Source: Cavia porcellus (taxonomy: Eukaryota; Chordata; Mammalia; Rodentia; Caviidae). Taken from it: a DNA stretch of 64,000 bases. Positions 11,080 through 22,665 of this stretch are shown in pieces. How positions within the stretch are numbered: the first letter of the stretch is position 1; each line of letters begins with the position of its first letter. Under the pieces are notes generated by a model. It did no database searches, was not told the origin of the DNA, and saw only the letters and a program-made list of their open reading frames with translations. Both the position numbers and the translations under genes were made by a program. The stretch is from contig NW_026947485.1 of NCBI RefSeq assembly GCF_034190915.1, forward strand, positions 130,197,337-130,261,336, in the 5' to 3' direction.

Positions 11080-12752
11080 AAAGCAAATCTACTTTGTAAT
11101 TGCTTTAGTCCAGAAATAATACTGTTCTCACTCACAAGTCATTGTTGAGAAGGAGTCACACAGCCCTACCAATATTCAGTAGAGACAGAGAAATATAATT
11201 CTTTTAATCAATTCCCTCCCAAACAAGCCCAAATAATGAAAAGGAGAGGTGAGAGTTTGGTGAAAATTTAATCTGTACCTGAGCATGGAACTAAAGAAAA
11301 TAGACATGTTAGTCATCTGATAACACTTTATCTTTTGGAGAAAGAAACAATTGAATGTATTTTGGACCTCCCCTTTTTACATTATTGGTCAGTCTATGAT
11401 GTTTAATAAGGCATGGAAACACAGTTGCCCAGTTGATGGTTTTATGTGTAACTGTTCCTGATAAATTATGTATCTATATAAATCTGTGGCAAAGGTCAAC
11501 CATGAGAATCAAGTTGATGAATATGAATTGCTTTCAGGAATTCAAACACAATGCATTCATTAAAGAAAACATATGGTATAACTACAGACTCTTCAGAAGA
11601 TTTGGCTCTTTTCTGCAAACTCTGAAATAGTCAAATTCTCACCTTTCTCTGTGAAGTCACATCTTGCCCTGAGGGCTGTTTGCAAACTCAATGAGAAAAA
11701 AGCTCGATCTATGTTATCCTGACTTGTGAGTCTATGTTTCCAGTTGTGAGACTCAGTTCCTTCCCTCAGTTCTGATCTGAACTAAAACAAAAAGATTTAT
11801 AATACTGTATGCTCTGAATTTTGTCTACCATTTACTGTGTCCTTGTCCTTCTTGGACCTCTGTGCATTGACTTTGATTTCCCAGTTGGTACAGAATTTTG
11901 CATCTGACACACTGTTACACCTGCCAGCCCCTCAGGACTTATAATGACCATGTAACACCTCCTTGCAGTATAACTGGGCTTGTGCTCAAGGTTTCCATAA
12001 TCCTACTGTTAGCATATTATTTGCCAAATTCAGTCCCTGTGGGCACCGATATCAACTTGCAGCCACTGTTGAAAAGCTGCATTCTCTGAGCTGTCTTTAT
12101 TAAGGCACTTTCCAGGCATATTGGAAATGACAAAAGGTTACCTATTCCTCTCTCTGCACTAACAGCAAGCTCCAGTCTTGTATAGAGGTGAAAATTGTTC
12201 AAACTGCTAGAGACTTTGCTTTCCACACATTTCCCCCAAGGAAAAAATGGACTTAATGTGTTTATTTTTCTCTATGTCATTGAATTTCTCTCTCATTTTT
12301 CTTCTTTCCAAGAGCTTAAATGCTCCAAACAGGTATATTTATGCATTTAGCCCTTCATAGACAGACAATCCTCTCCAACAACAAGGCAAATAAAATGTAG
12401 GTATGTGTATTTTGCATGCAAACACTTAGAGAGTTAGATGTTCTAACAGTCCATTGTCATTTATCCAGAAAGTAACTTATCAAAAAACTTTCACAATTCA
12501 TATTACTTTTAAGGATTCTTCTTGTACTGGTAGCTTCACTGAGCATTCTGACCTACTAAATTATTTCCAAGTGCTAGACAACTCTCTCTGGACTTCTTAA
12601 ACTTATAGATCAATGATCACATTCTTTACAGCAAATATTTACTTGGTGCCAGCAGTGAAGCATTGCAGAGGTTTATCAAGATGTGAATTCTTCTTTTCAG
12701 TGGTGTGTAGCTAATAGCCACACATTTGCTGAACAAATGAGGAAGTGAGAAT
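11080..12752. other. Unassigned DNA between MaLR LTR and full-length L1
   Basis: No repeat family or exon is recognisable. The short frames here (up to 69 codons) have no family resemblance and no clear splice signals. Confidence 0.4.
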
Positions 12753-12766
12753 AATTATGGTATCTC
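12753..12766 (+). repeat. Left target-site duplication of the full-length L1
   Basis: AATTATGGTATCTC is repeated exactly at 19415-19428, after the A-tail. The 14-bp length is typical of L1 target-primed integration. Confidence 0.92.
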
Positions 12767-12779
12767 ACAGTGTGCAGTT

Positions 12780-13020
12780 TCCTGCCGGGACCAGTAAGTG
12801 GGGCCTAGGCAAGGAATCCTGCCCCCGTCTGAGGGAACTCTCTTTGTCACCTGGGGACCAGCATGGTTTCCTGCTGGGCTCAGCCAGTTGGGCCTAGGCA
12901 CAGAATCCCGTCCCAGTCTCGGGGAACAGTCTTCCTCGCCTGAGGGGCCAGGCTGTGGTTCCTATGGGCCCAGTCAGTCGGGCCTAGACAGGGTCTGGGG
13001 GAACTCTCTCCCTCACTTGG
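12780..13020 (+). promoter_or_regulatory. LINE-1 5' UTR tandem monomers (about 90 bp), presumed promoter
   Basis: The word GGGCCTAG recurs at 12801, 12890 and 12980, a spacing of 89-90 bases. Around it each unit repeats TTCCTGCTGGG-like, GGGAACTCTCT-like and CACCTGGGG-like words. The tract is GC-rich compared with its flanks. Tandem promoter monomers are well known in mouse L1 families, and by analogy these probably drive transcription. The promoter role is inferred; the periodicity is seen directly. Confidence 0.7.
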
Positions 13021-13051
13021 AACAACACTTGAAGCTCAAAAATATAGGAAA

Positions 13052-14105
13052 ATGACAAAACGAAAAACCAAAATGCAACATCAAACATCCAGCCCACCCC
13101 CAAGAAAGCCTAGGAACCACATGCATAGAAGAAAACACATTCCACATACCTGAAATACCTGAAATAATAGTAACTGAAATAAAGAAGCAACTCTGGGAAA
13201 CCTTAAAGGAATGCAAACTAGAAATAATCTCTCAGGTAAAACAAGAAATGATAAAAGAAATGAAGGAGATGCTGAACATATCTAAAGAAGACACAGTTAA
13301 AAAATTGGAGGACCTAAACAAAAAGATAGAATCCCTGGATGAACAATATAAGAAACAAACAGAATATATAAAGCAGATGCAAACAGATATACAGGAAATC
13401 AAAAACTCCATTGAAAGTTGTAAAAACTGCCTCAATGAATGTGAAGATAGAATCTCAGACCTCAAAGACAAGATTGCAGCTAGTGAACAGGAAAGGAAAG
13501 ATCTTTTAAAAATAACAAGAAATCAAGAAATAACAATTCAACACGTGCAAGACGATGCAAAGTGGAACAACATAAGATTGATAGGGATAAATGAAAAAGA
13601 AGGGGACAACATAAAGGATGTCAAGAGGATATTTAGAGAAGTAATAGTTGAAAATTTCCCAAACACGAGATTAGAAACTGATATCAAGATCAATGAAGCA
13701 TATAGAACTCTAAATAGCCATAACCAAAATAAATCTACACCCAGACATACAATAATGAACATCCCAGAAAGTGAACAAAAGAATAGAATATTAAAAGCTG
13801 TCAGAGATAAAAGACAGATCACCTATAAAGGAGAACCTATCAGAATCACAGCAGACTTCTCAGCACAAACAATAAAGTCAAGAAGAGTGTGGAGTGAAGT
13901 ATTTCAGATCCTAAAGGAAAATGATTTCCAACCTAGGCTGATGTACTCTGCAAAACTGTCCTTCAAAATCAATGGAGAAATAAGATACTTCCATGACAAA
14001 GAACAGCTGAAAAACTTCATGATCACCAAGCCAACCCTGCAAAGAATACTGAAAGGCAGCCTAGATACATTTAGGAAAAAACCACTAAACAAAGCAGACA
14101 ATTAA
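13052..14105 (+). CDS. LINE-1 ORF1 protein, nearly intact (one likely frameshift near N-terminus)
   Basis: From the ATG at 13248 the frame is open for 285 codons, and the same frame is open without a start from 13056. The natural start is probably the ATG at 13052 (MTKRKTK...), in another frame, so a frameshift between 13052 and about 13140 is likely. Order: basic N-terminus, a long Lys/Glu/Ile-rich coiled coil to about residue 100 of the 285-aa piece, an RRM-like domain (NNIRLIGINEKE to TPRHTIMNI), and a C-terminal domain (PIRITADFSAQ, FQPRLMYSAKLSF). The protein coats L1 RNA as a trimer. ORF2 begins 40 bp downstream. Confidence 0.85.
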
Positions 14106-14145
14106 ACAGAGCAGAAAGATAAGGATGCAACAGCAAAAAGATAAC

Positions 14146-17100
14146 ATGTCAACAACAAACCAACATATAACAGTTCTAACGATTAATGTTAATGGTCTCA
14201 ATGCACCAATTTAAAAAAAAAACAGACTGGCAGAATGGATCAAGAAACAGAATCCAACCATATGCTATCTACAAGAAACCCATCTAACTCAAAAGGATAC
14301 TCACAGACTAAAAGTCAAAGGATGGAAAACAATACTTCATGCAACAGGACCCCCCCCCCCGCAACAAAAAAACAGGGGTAGCTAATTCTGTTTGCAGATA
14401 ATCTGAATTTCAAACCAATAATGATCAGAAGGGATAAAGAAGGACACTACATACTGGTTAGTGGAAAACTGCAAGAGGAAGAGCTAACTATCTTAAATAT
14501 ATATGCACCAAACTCCAGAGCACCCTGTTATATAAAACAGGTACTAACAGAAATGAAAAACCAAATTAGCAGTAACAGAATTCTAACAGGAGATCTTAAC
14601 ACACCATTGACACCAATGGACAGATCAACCAAACAGAAAATCAACAAAGAAATAAAAGAACTGAATCGCATCTGTGAACAAATGGACATAATAGACATAT
14701 ACAGAGTATTCCACCCAACAACAACAGAATACACATTCTTCTCAGCAGTACATGGGTCATTGTTGAAAATAGACCATATATTAATTCACAGAACATATTT
14801 AAATAAATGCAAAAAGGTCGGAATCATCCCTTGCATGTTATCGGATCATAGCACTTTGAAATTAGAAATTAATGATAAAAGATACTGCAAAAATCCCACA
14901 AACACATGGCAACTGAATAACACACTCTTGAATAATCAGTGGGTTACAGAGGAAATTAAAGAAGAAATTAAACAATACCTACAAACAAATGAAAACACAA
15001 ATACAACTTACCAGAATCTGTGGGATGCAATGAAAGCTGTCCTCAAAGGAAAATTTATTGCACTGAGTTCCCAAATTAGGAAAACAGAACGAATACAAAT
15101 AAATAACCTGTGTTACACCTCAAACATCTAGAAAAAGAAGAGCAAGTCAAGTCCAAAGCCAAAAGAAGAGAGGAAATTATAAAAATCCGAGCAGAATTCA
15201 ATGCAATAGTGAGCATAAAAAAAAAATCCAAAAAATCAACGAATCAAAGAGCTGGTTCTTTGAAAGAATAAATAAAATCGACAAGCCCCTAGCCAACCTT
15301 ATTTTAAAAAGGGAAGAAAAAGCTCAAATTCATGCTATAAGGAGTGAAAGAGGTGAAATTACTACAGACCCTATAGAAATACAGAAGATCATCAACACCT
15401 ATTTCGAAAACCTCTACTCTCAAAGGTTTGATAACATAGAGGAAATAGACAAATTCCTAGAAGGATACGAAATACCAAAGCTAGGTCATGAAGATGTAAA
15501 ACTGCTGAATAAGCCAATTTCTATTAATGAAATTGAAAACGTAATTAAATCTTTACCTACAAAGAAGAGCCCAGGCCCAGACGGATTCACTGCAGAATTC
15601 TACAAGAAATACAAACATGACCTAATGCCAACATTCCTCAAACTCTTCAATGAAACTGAAAGGGAAGCAATCCTTCCTAAATCGTTCCTATAAGCAAATA
15701 TTACTCTAGTACCAAAACCAGAGAAGGGCTCACCTGAAAAAGACTACAGACCAATCTCTAATGAACACAGATGCAAAAATCCTCAATAAAATATTGACAA
15801 ATAGGATGCAGCAAATCAAGAATATGATACACCATGACCAAGTGGGATTCATCCCAGGGATGCAAGGATGGTTCAACATACATAAATCAATAAATGTAAT
15901 CCACCATATCAATAAAGTCAAAAGTAAGAATCACATGATCATTTCTATAGATGCAGAAAAAGCCTTTCATAAGGTCCAACATTTATTCATGATAAGAACC
16001 TTACAGAAAATCGGAATAGATGGTCTTTACCTCAATATAATAAAGGCCATCTATGACAAACCAACAGCCAATATCATACTAAATGGACAAAAATTGAAGG
16101 CCTTTACTTTAAAATCAGGCACAAGACAAGGATGTCCCTTATCACCGCTCCTATTTAATATAGTACTGGAATTACTGGCCAGAGCAATTAGACAAGAGAG
16201 AGAAATAAAATACATAAAGATAGGAAAAGAAGAAGTTAAATTATCATTATTTGCAGATGACATGATACTCTATATAGAAGATCCCCAAAACTCCATTGAA
16301 AGACTCATAGATATAATAAATAAATTCAGTAATGTAGCTGGTTACAGAATCAATATTCAAAAATCAATAACATTCTTATACACTAACAACAAAGTCACAC
16401 AGAGAGAAATAAGAGAGGCAACACCCTTCACACTAGCAACCAAAAAAATGAAATATTTAGGAATTATTCTCACAAAAAAAGTGAAAGACCTATACAGGGA
16501 AAATTATAATACACTGAAAAATGAAATTGAAGATGATCTCAGAAAATGGAAAGACATCCCTTGCTCATGGATAGGAAGAATAAATATTGTGAAAATGGCC
16601 ATTCTCCCAAAACTTTTATACAGATTCAATGCAATCCCAATAAAAATACCATCAACATACCTCATAGAACTCAAGAAATCACTCCTAAAATTCACCTGGA
16701 GCGAGAAGAGACCTAGAACAGCAAGGACAGTTCTAAGCAGCAAAGGCAAGGCAGGAGGTAGCACAATCCTTGATTTGAAGTTATACTACAAGTCAACTGT
16801 AGTAAAATCAACATGGTACTGGAACCAAAACAGAGCCGAAGATCAGTGGAATAGATTAGAAGATACAGCCACAACTACAAACACACTCAACCACTTTATG
16901 TTTGATAAAGGAGCCAAACATGTTCACTGGAAGAACGACAGTCTCTTTAATAAATGGCATTGGAAAAACTGGCTCTCCATATGCCGAAAACTAAAACTAG
17001 ACCCATGCCTATCACCATGTACTAAAATAAAATCTAAATGGATCAAAGATCTTAATATTAAAACAGAAGCACTAAATCTATTGGAAGACAAATTGGAGAA

Positions 17101-17955
17101 AAACCTTGAAGACATAGGAGTAGATAAAGAATTCATGAACAGGACTCAAACCGCATGGAAAATACTCCCCACAGTCAATAACTGGGACCACCTCTTATTA
17201 AAAAGTTTCTGCAAGTCAAAAGAAATCTCCAGCATAGGGAGAAAAAAACCCACAAACTGGGAAAATCTTAGTGAACTGCCCCTCAGACAAAGGACTTCTG
17301 TCTAAAACATATAAAGAATTTAAAAAATCAGACCCCCAAATTTCAAAGCCCCAATCCAAAAATGGGCATCTGAGATGCATAAACAATTTTCAGATGAAGA
17401 AATTCAAACGGCAAATAAATACATGAAAAAAATGTTCCCATCACTGGTTATTAGACAAATGCAAATTAAAACCACACTGAGATTCCATCTCACTCCTGAA
17501 AGAATGGCCAAGATCAAGAAAACCACCAACAACAAATGCTGGAGAGGCTGTGGGGAAAAAGGAACTCTCCTACACTGTTGGTGGGAGTGTAGACTAGTAC
17601 AGCCATTGTGAAGGTCAGTCTGGAGATTTCTCAAAAAGCTGGGACTGGGACTGGAAACCCCATTTTAACCAACTATTCCACTTCTAGGTATATTCCCAGA
17701 AGAACTGAAAGCATCATACCACAGTGATATATGTGCACCCATATTTATAGCAGCACAATTTGTAATAGCCAGATCTTGGAAACAACCTAAGTGTCCATCA
17801 ACTGAAGAATGGATAAAAAAGTTGTGGTATTTTTATGCAATGGAGTACTACTCATCTATAAAAATGATCGCATTGAGATATTTATAAGTAAATGGACACA
17901 GCTTGAGACCATACTCATAAGTGAAATAAATCAAACTCACATGTATAAATACTGA
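14146..17955 (+). pseudogene. LINE-1 ORF2 pseudogene, long open reverse transcriptase segment
   Basis: The start ATG is at 14146. The first break is a TAA near 14211 in an A-run, followed by an 11-C tract (14350-14360) that shifts the frame. The endonuclease is then open at 14421-15131, with TGDLNTPL and MLSDHST. Further breaks are a frameshift near 15115, a TAA near 15690 and a shift near 15760. The 514-codon frame 15761-17305 holds most of the reverse transcriptase, with [13 protein letters not shown] and the catalytic FADDMILY (FADD codons 16250-16261). The C-terminal Cys region [18 protein letters not shown] follows in a shifted frame (17375-17611). Endonuclease and polymerase motifs survive but no full protein can be made. 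Confidence 0.92.
14350..14360 (+). repeat. Poly-C tract inside L1 ORF2
   Basis: Eleven C residues interrupt the endonuclease coding region where the sister copy at 2131-2140 reads GGAACTGAAA. It is an expansion that breaks the frame, or possibly an assembly or sequencing weak point. Confidence 0.8.
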
Positions 17956-19414
17956 ATAGTTTCCCTAGTGTAAGAAATGATAAGAATACATAACAGTATG
18001 TGGTAATCATGATTCCCAATCATATTGGTTTGAACCTATATAATGTTATCACTCATTAATTGCAATGGTTTTAACCTGGGTTGTTCGATTTTAGTATCGG
18101 TGATAGTACGAATACCTATTCTGAAGAAAACAACACATCATAAAAGCTAGTGCTGATTTAATATCATCTTGTTTTGAAGTCCCATCAAGCTGTTATTCAC
18201 CTGTTTTCACTGGTTTTAACATGTGGTATCTTACTATATTTTACTATATGCGATAGTATAAACAAAAATTTTATAGGCAAAGAGATAATATAGAAACCAT
18301 TGTTCATTTTCTGTTAACTGGTTCTAAATATCCTGTAATTTGTTCATTCTCTTGAATAGCTTCAGACTGTCTTGATATGCTTGATGCTATAGTTTATGAA
18401 GTTATACTCAAATAATTCAAGGAAGGAAGCACTATGGTGACTACTATTATGTTAGATTATCTGGGGGTGAAACACAATGATGCTTAAATTGTTCGGTTCT
18501 GACGTGTGTTGTTCTAATACAATGTCCTCTTTTACCTCAATCCCACCCTTTTTTAAAATTAATCTATTTTTTTCTTACATTTTTTCAATTAAGGGAAAAC
18601 TAAATTTAAAAATAGCGGGATATATTATAGTAACTTTTTTGTATTCCTATTAACCTGATATGATCCCCAGTATTGCTCTCCCCATCTTGTTCTGTCAGAT
18701 TTTACTATATTCTGTTTTGTTTGGTAGTATCAAGTTTGAGCGTATAGGCAACTACTTTGAAGGCAATAAGATTCACTAAGATGCCCATTATGGTTTGATT
18801 ATTATCTTCTTTTGAAATCCTGTAAGGTCTCCAGTATAGGTTTTATTGGTCTTGTTCTGTACTGTTTTGAACAATTCTATTATACCTGATGATATAGACA
18901 ACTTTTTAAAAAAATAGCAAGAGGCACAATGGTAACCATTTTAGATCACCTGATATCCTATTTTTACATCATGTACTATGCCCATCCTTTTGTTCTAACC
19001 GACTCTGTTTTGTTTAGCCACGTTAGGTTTTATTCTCTCAAAAAAAAAAAATAAGAATTGTGGGAGTAAAAAAAAACCCAAAAAGTATAATTGTTATTAA
19101 AAAGAGAGGAAAGGAAGGTGGTCTAAGGGATATAACTGCATGTATGTTTGAGTGCGTAGGATGGAAATCCATATTACTGAACTTTTGTTGGATCATTGAT
19201 CAGCATTGTGTGCAATCTCATTGTATGAATATTCACTTTACATGCTTTAATTTTATAACTTGAACAACTATTTCAAAGATGACAATACGTAACCTATTAA
19301 CTAGTGATATCTTACTGTATTTTTTTCCTTGAAATTCTGTATTATTTGTACCCTTTTACTGCTTTGTTTTTTTTATTTCCTTTCTATTTTTTTCTCTTTA
19401 AATAAAAAAAAAAG
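17956..19414 (+). other. LINE-1 3' UTR, long form built of about 150-bp degenerate repeats
   Basis: Roughly seven related units follow ORF2. Their ATGGTAACC-like cores lie at about 18000, 18146, 18292, 18435, 18628, 18785 and 18930, i.e. 143-157 bases apart with one interval of about 193. Each unit carries a TTATCTTGTTTTGAAGTCC-like word, a GTTTTATTGGTTTTGTTCTG-like word and a GATAGTATA-like word. An A/T-rich stretch at 18540-18610 marks the site where the short-form UTRs end. The tract closes with CTTTAAATAAAAAAAAAA. Confidence 0.8.
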
Positions 19415-19428
19415 AATTATGGTATCTC
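19415..19428 (+). repeat. Right target-site duplication of the full-length L1
   Basis: AATTATGGTATCTC, identical to 12753-12766. Confidence 0.92.
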
Positions 19429-22082
19429 TTGTGCTGTTATGGCCTTTTTTTCCACATATCCTCACTAAAATACAGATATATCATCAAAGGAATAGCTACT
19501 AATAAAATCTTTACCTGGAAATTCATGTTATAGACTGGTTCATGTTAGAGTCAATGAGGTACCAATGATTGCAATATGTTTGAACATAATGATTTCCTAG
19601 ACAGCCAAAAAATAACAGGCTAGCATCTTCACTTGATGCTCATATTCAGAATACAACAGGTATATTACATTGGCCATGGATATGACAAGAAAAAAGAATA
19701 GACTAGTGTTTAGTCACTAAATGTAAAATATAATCATCATAGCCTGAAAAAATATGAGAGACTAGAACAATGGGGAATTAAAATTCTAGGACTAAAGGAA
19801 ATAACTACAAAAGCCTTGCCTCAAATATGACTAACATCTAGATTGTCAACACCTACAGATTAAAGTTTAGTCTGCTTACTTTGATATTCAAGCATGCTAC
19901 ACTCTGAACCTAACAATTCCTTCCAGTATCAAACCCATCTTCTCCTCTCCTTGGCCTCTTGGCTATATAATTGACTTAGCAGTTCACTAGACTATAAACT
20001 CACATATGCAAGCTGAATACCTAATCAGCATTTTAGTGCTTAATGTATATATGAATAAAGAGCCAAGGAACATTAGACATTTAAGGAAAACTATCAACAT
20101 GAATGGGACCAAAATAAACCACAAAGGAATTGGGATATACAAATACTATGCAGAGAACAGATAATAAGTTTTAAAATAGCAGTTTTCTCAGAGACATAAG
20201 AAATAACAACAGAATCCTATAAAAAGAGATTAGAGAACCAGAAAGTAATTGGAAATTAAGAAACAAAGGAACTGAAATTAAAGATAAAGTATATAATTGG
20301 AAGATAAAGCCAGGGAAATCTTTTATGAAGGAGTTGAAAGAATGGACTAAAGGAAAAAAAACAAAATAAAAATAAAATATACAATATAAAACAAAGTAAA
20401 ATAAAATAAAAGCTAAGTCAAGAAGGTTCAAAATCTGATTAACTGACTCCATCAGACTAAGGTCCTGTTACGGCTGCCACCACTAGCATGGATCACAGTG
20501 CCTGGCAGAGAGGAATACGTGATTATTCTAAAAAGGGAACAGAGATCACCGTGTCAGTGGGTGTGGTCCAAGAGGGTCTCCTCAAAGATGAGATGGCTCC
20601 CCAACTGGCCCCTACCCCATGCAGTAATTTTACCAGTTTTCATCACAGAAAAGCATTTTATTTCACTCTATGTCAATGAGAGATACAAGCCAAATTATTA
20701 AGCAAAATCAAAGAAATACATACTCAAAAAAGGAATGTGAATGCTTGAAGGGTGAAACATATTGGTCTGGCATTGCAGGTATTTATGCCTTGCTGGGTAG
20801 AACCTGTGGATTTTTTGGATCTATAGTGTAGAAAGAAAACCTCAGGTCCAGTTTTCTGGCTTATTTTATCTTTTAAGGCTTTTAAGAATTTTTAAGAACA
20901 GGATTAGAGATGAAATTGTGTTGTAATCTTTGGTAACTTTGTGTCCTAAAGTTACAATTTTCTTTTAAGTATAATTTTAAAATTATAATTTACTCTGTCT
21001 CATTTATGCCTGTCTTTATTTCTTCTGTCCTGCCTCAATCATGGAACTAAAATAAGAAAATCAACATTCCCAAACAGAGAAACATACATCAGCTGAAACA
21101 GCATCCAGCATATTTAAGTACCCAGCATATTTTAAAAAATCAATGTTCATTATCATGAAATTTCAAAGTCAAGGATTAAAAAAAGATCCTAAACACAAGA
21201 GTAAAATCTGGCCATCTACAAAGGAATAGAAAGGACTGGAGTCAAATATTAGAAATCACAAATTAAAACAACAAAATTTCAAATATTAAAAGAAATTAGC
21301 CTAAAATTATCAATCAAATAAGCACAGTACATTAGAGACATTTTAATATTGTATATGAAAGCCAACAGAATTTCTGCTTTTCATAACATCTGTAAAAATT
21401 AGGATTGTTCTGCCCACATGAAGAAATAAACCAAGGCAAAGATAGAGGTAGACTCCATAAAACAGAGGACCCAATATAAGAGAGAAGCAATAGGAATTTC
21501 CAGAACACAGGAACAGTAGAGAGGTCCTGATGGCAACGGTATAGAGGAAGTTCTGGGTGACGAGGGTTTGCAAATTACTTAGGAGCAATTAGTCCATGTG
21601 GAAGCCAGAAAATGAAAGTTTCCAGAAGAATGTTACCAGAAGAAAAAAAAAGTATAGGCAATAGATCTGACAAATTTGATCATGGAGAAAACTGGAGCTC
21701 CTGCAGAGTGTGGAAAAGTCTAGCATAGATTCGAAAAAAGTTAAAAATGAAAAAAAATTCTAGAAAACCAAGTTACATGAAAGAAAAGTAGCTGTGTCTC
21801 AACTATGCAATATACTCACACAATCATAAAACTAAAAATACCAAATATTCACTTAATGAAAATGTAACCTAGATATACCTGGAAAATGTGGTTAGAAGAA
21901 AACAGATCTAAAATTCTCATTATAAAGGAGAGATCCTAGAAAAGATAAAAGGAGCATTTTATCTTAAGCATTTTATTTTAAACATCTACCATTATTTAAC
22001 CTTTTAATATGCATACATGAATTATTTCAATAACATTTAAAGTTAACAAATACATTTTTTAAAAGTGCTATACTATGATTAA
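19429..22082. other. Unassigned AT-rich DNA, no gene supported
   Basis: No coding exon or repeat family is recognisable. There is an A-rich simple tract at 20352-20412 (AAAAT-type units). The open frames at 20488-20701 are short, overlap in two frames, and have no known domain. Confidence 0.45.
20352..20412 (+). repeat. A-rich (AAAAT-like) simple repeat
   Basis: Imperfect AAAAT/AAAAC units. There is no retrotransposon body upstream that I could recognise, so it may be a simple A-rich tract or the tail of a very old element. Confidence 0.55.
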
Positions 22083-22089
22083 TAGATTT

Positions 22090-22250
22090 TTTTTTTTTTT
22101 TTTTGTCTTTTTGAGACAGGGTCTCGCTAGGCAGTTCCAGCTGGCCTTGAGCTCACTTTGTAGCCCAGGCTGATCTCAAACTCGCAACAATCCTTCTGCC
22201 TCAGCCTCCCGAGTGCTGGGATTACAGGCGTGAGCCATCACGCCTGGCCG
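22090..22250 (-). repeat. B1-type 7SL-derived SINE
   Basis: On the minus strand this is a monomeric 7SL-like SINE. On the plus strand it reads poly-T, then TTTTTGAGACAGGGTCTCGC and GAGTGCTGGGATTACAGGCG, ending in CACGCCTGGCC. TAGATTT at 22083-22089 and 22251-22257 is the probable short target-site duplication. The presence of B1-type 7SL monomers points to a rodent; the low divergence suggests a relatively recent insertion. Confidence 0.92.
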
Positions 22251-22449
22251 TAGATTTGTAACTAATTCTTAACATTATATTTAACCATTAAATTTGATTT
22301 AGAAATTGAAAGTTTCATTAAATTTAGTCAGAAGCTGATACAACTTCAAAATAATTGTCCATTTCCTTACAGTCCCATCTGAAAAAGTACCACTGTGCTA
22401 AGAAACAACAAAATCATGTCAATGTTTAATGTACCACAAGCTCAACAGT

Positions 22450-22665
22450 ATTTAAAGAAGGCTGCCTTTCTTGAATCTTTGTTCCACTACTTATTAGCAG
22501 TGTAGCTTTAGGCAAATTATTTTATCACATAACTCATGTGTATAATAGACTATTCTGATAATTGCTTCAGAAAATTGTTTTGTGGATTATTTCATGGCAA
22601 GTACCCAAAACACAGACTGACACAAAGTAAGCACTCAATTAAATTTTAATTACTGATTGTAATTA
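22450..22665 (+). repeat. MIR SINE
   Basis: Words in MIR order are present: CCACTACTTATTAGCAGTGT, TTTAGGCAAATTA, GACACAAAGTAAGCACTCAA and a final TTAAATTTTAA. It is diverged but clear. Confidence 0.75.

Larger units (their letters stand above)
12767..19414 (+). mobile_element. Full-length LINE-1 element with perfect target-site duplication
   Basis: The insertion is 6,648 bp. It contains a 5' UTR with about 90-bp repeats (12767-13051), ORF1 (13052-14105), ORF2 (14146-17955) and a 3' UTR with degenerate tandem units (17956-19414) ending in AATAAAAAAAAAA. Both flanks carry AATTATGGTATCTC, so the ends are exact. ORF1 is almost undamaged while ORF2 has several breaks. It is the youngest-looking L1 here and defines the subfamily for the other copies. 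It is not autonomous in its present form. Confidence 0.93.

Noticed and set aside
20488..20701. Overlapping 63- and 67-codon open frames as a small gene
   Set aside because: Two frames overlap on the same strand, there is no known domain, and there are no splice or poly(A) signals in sensible positions.
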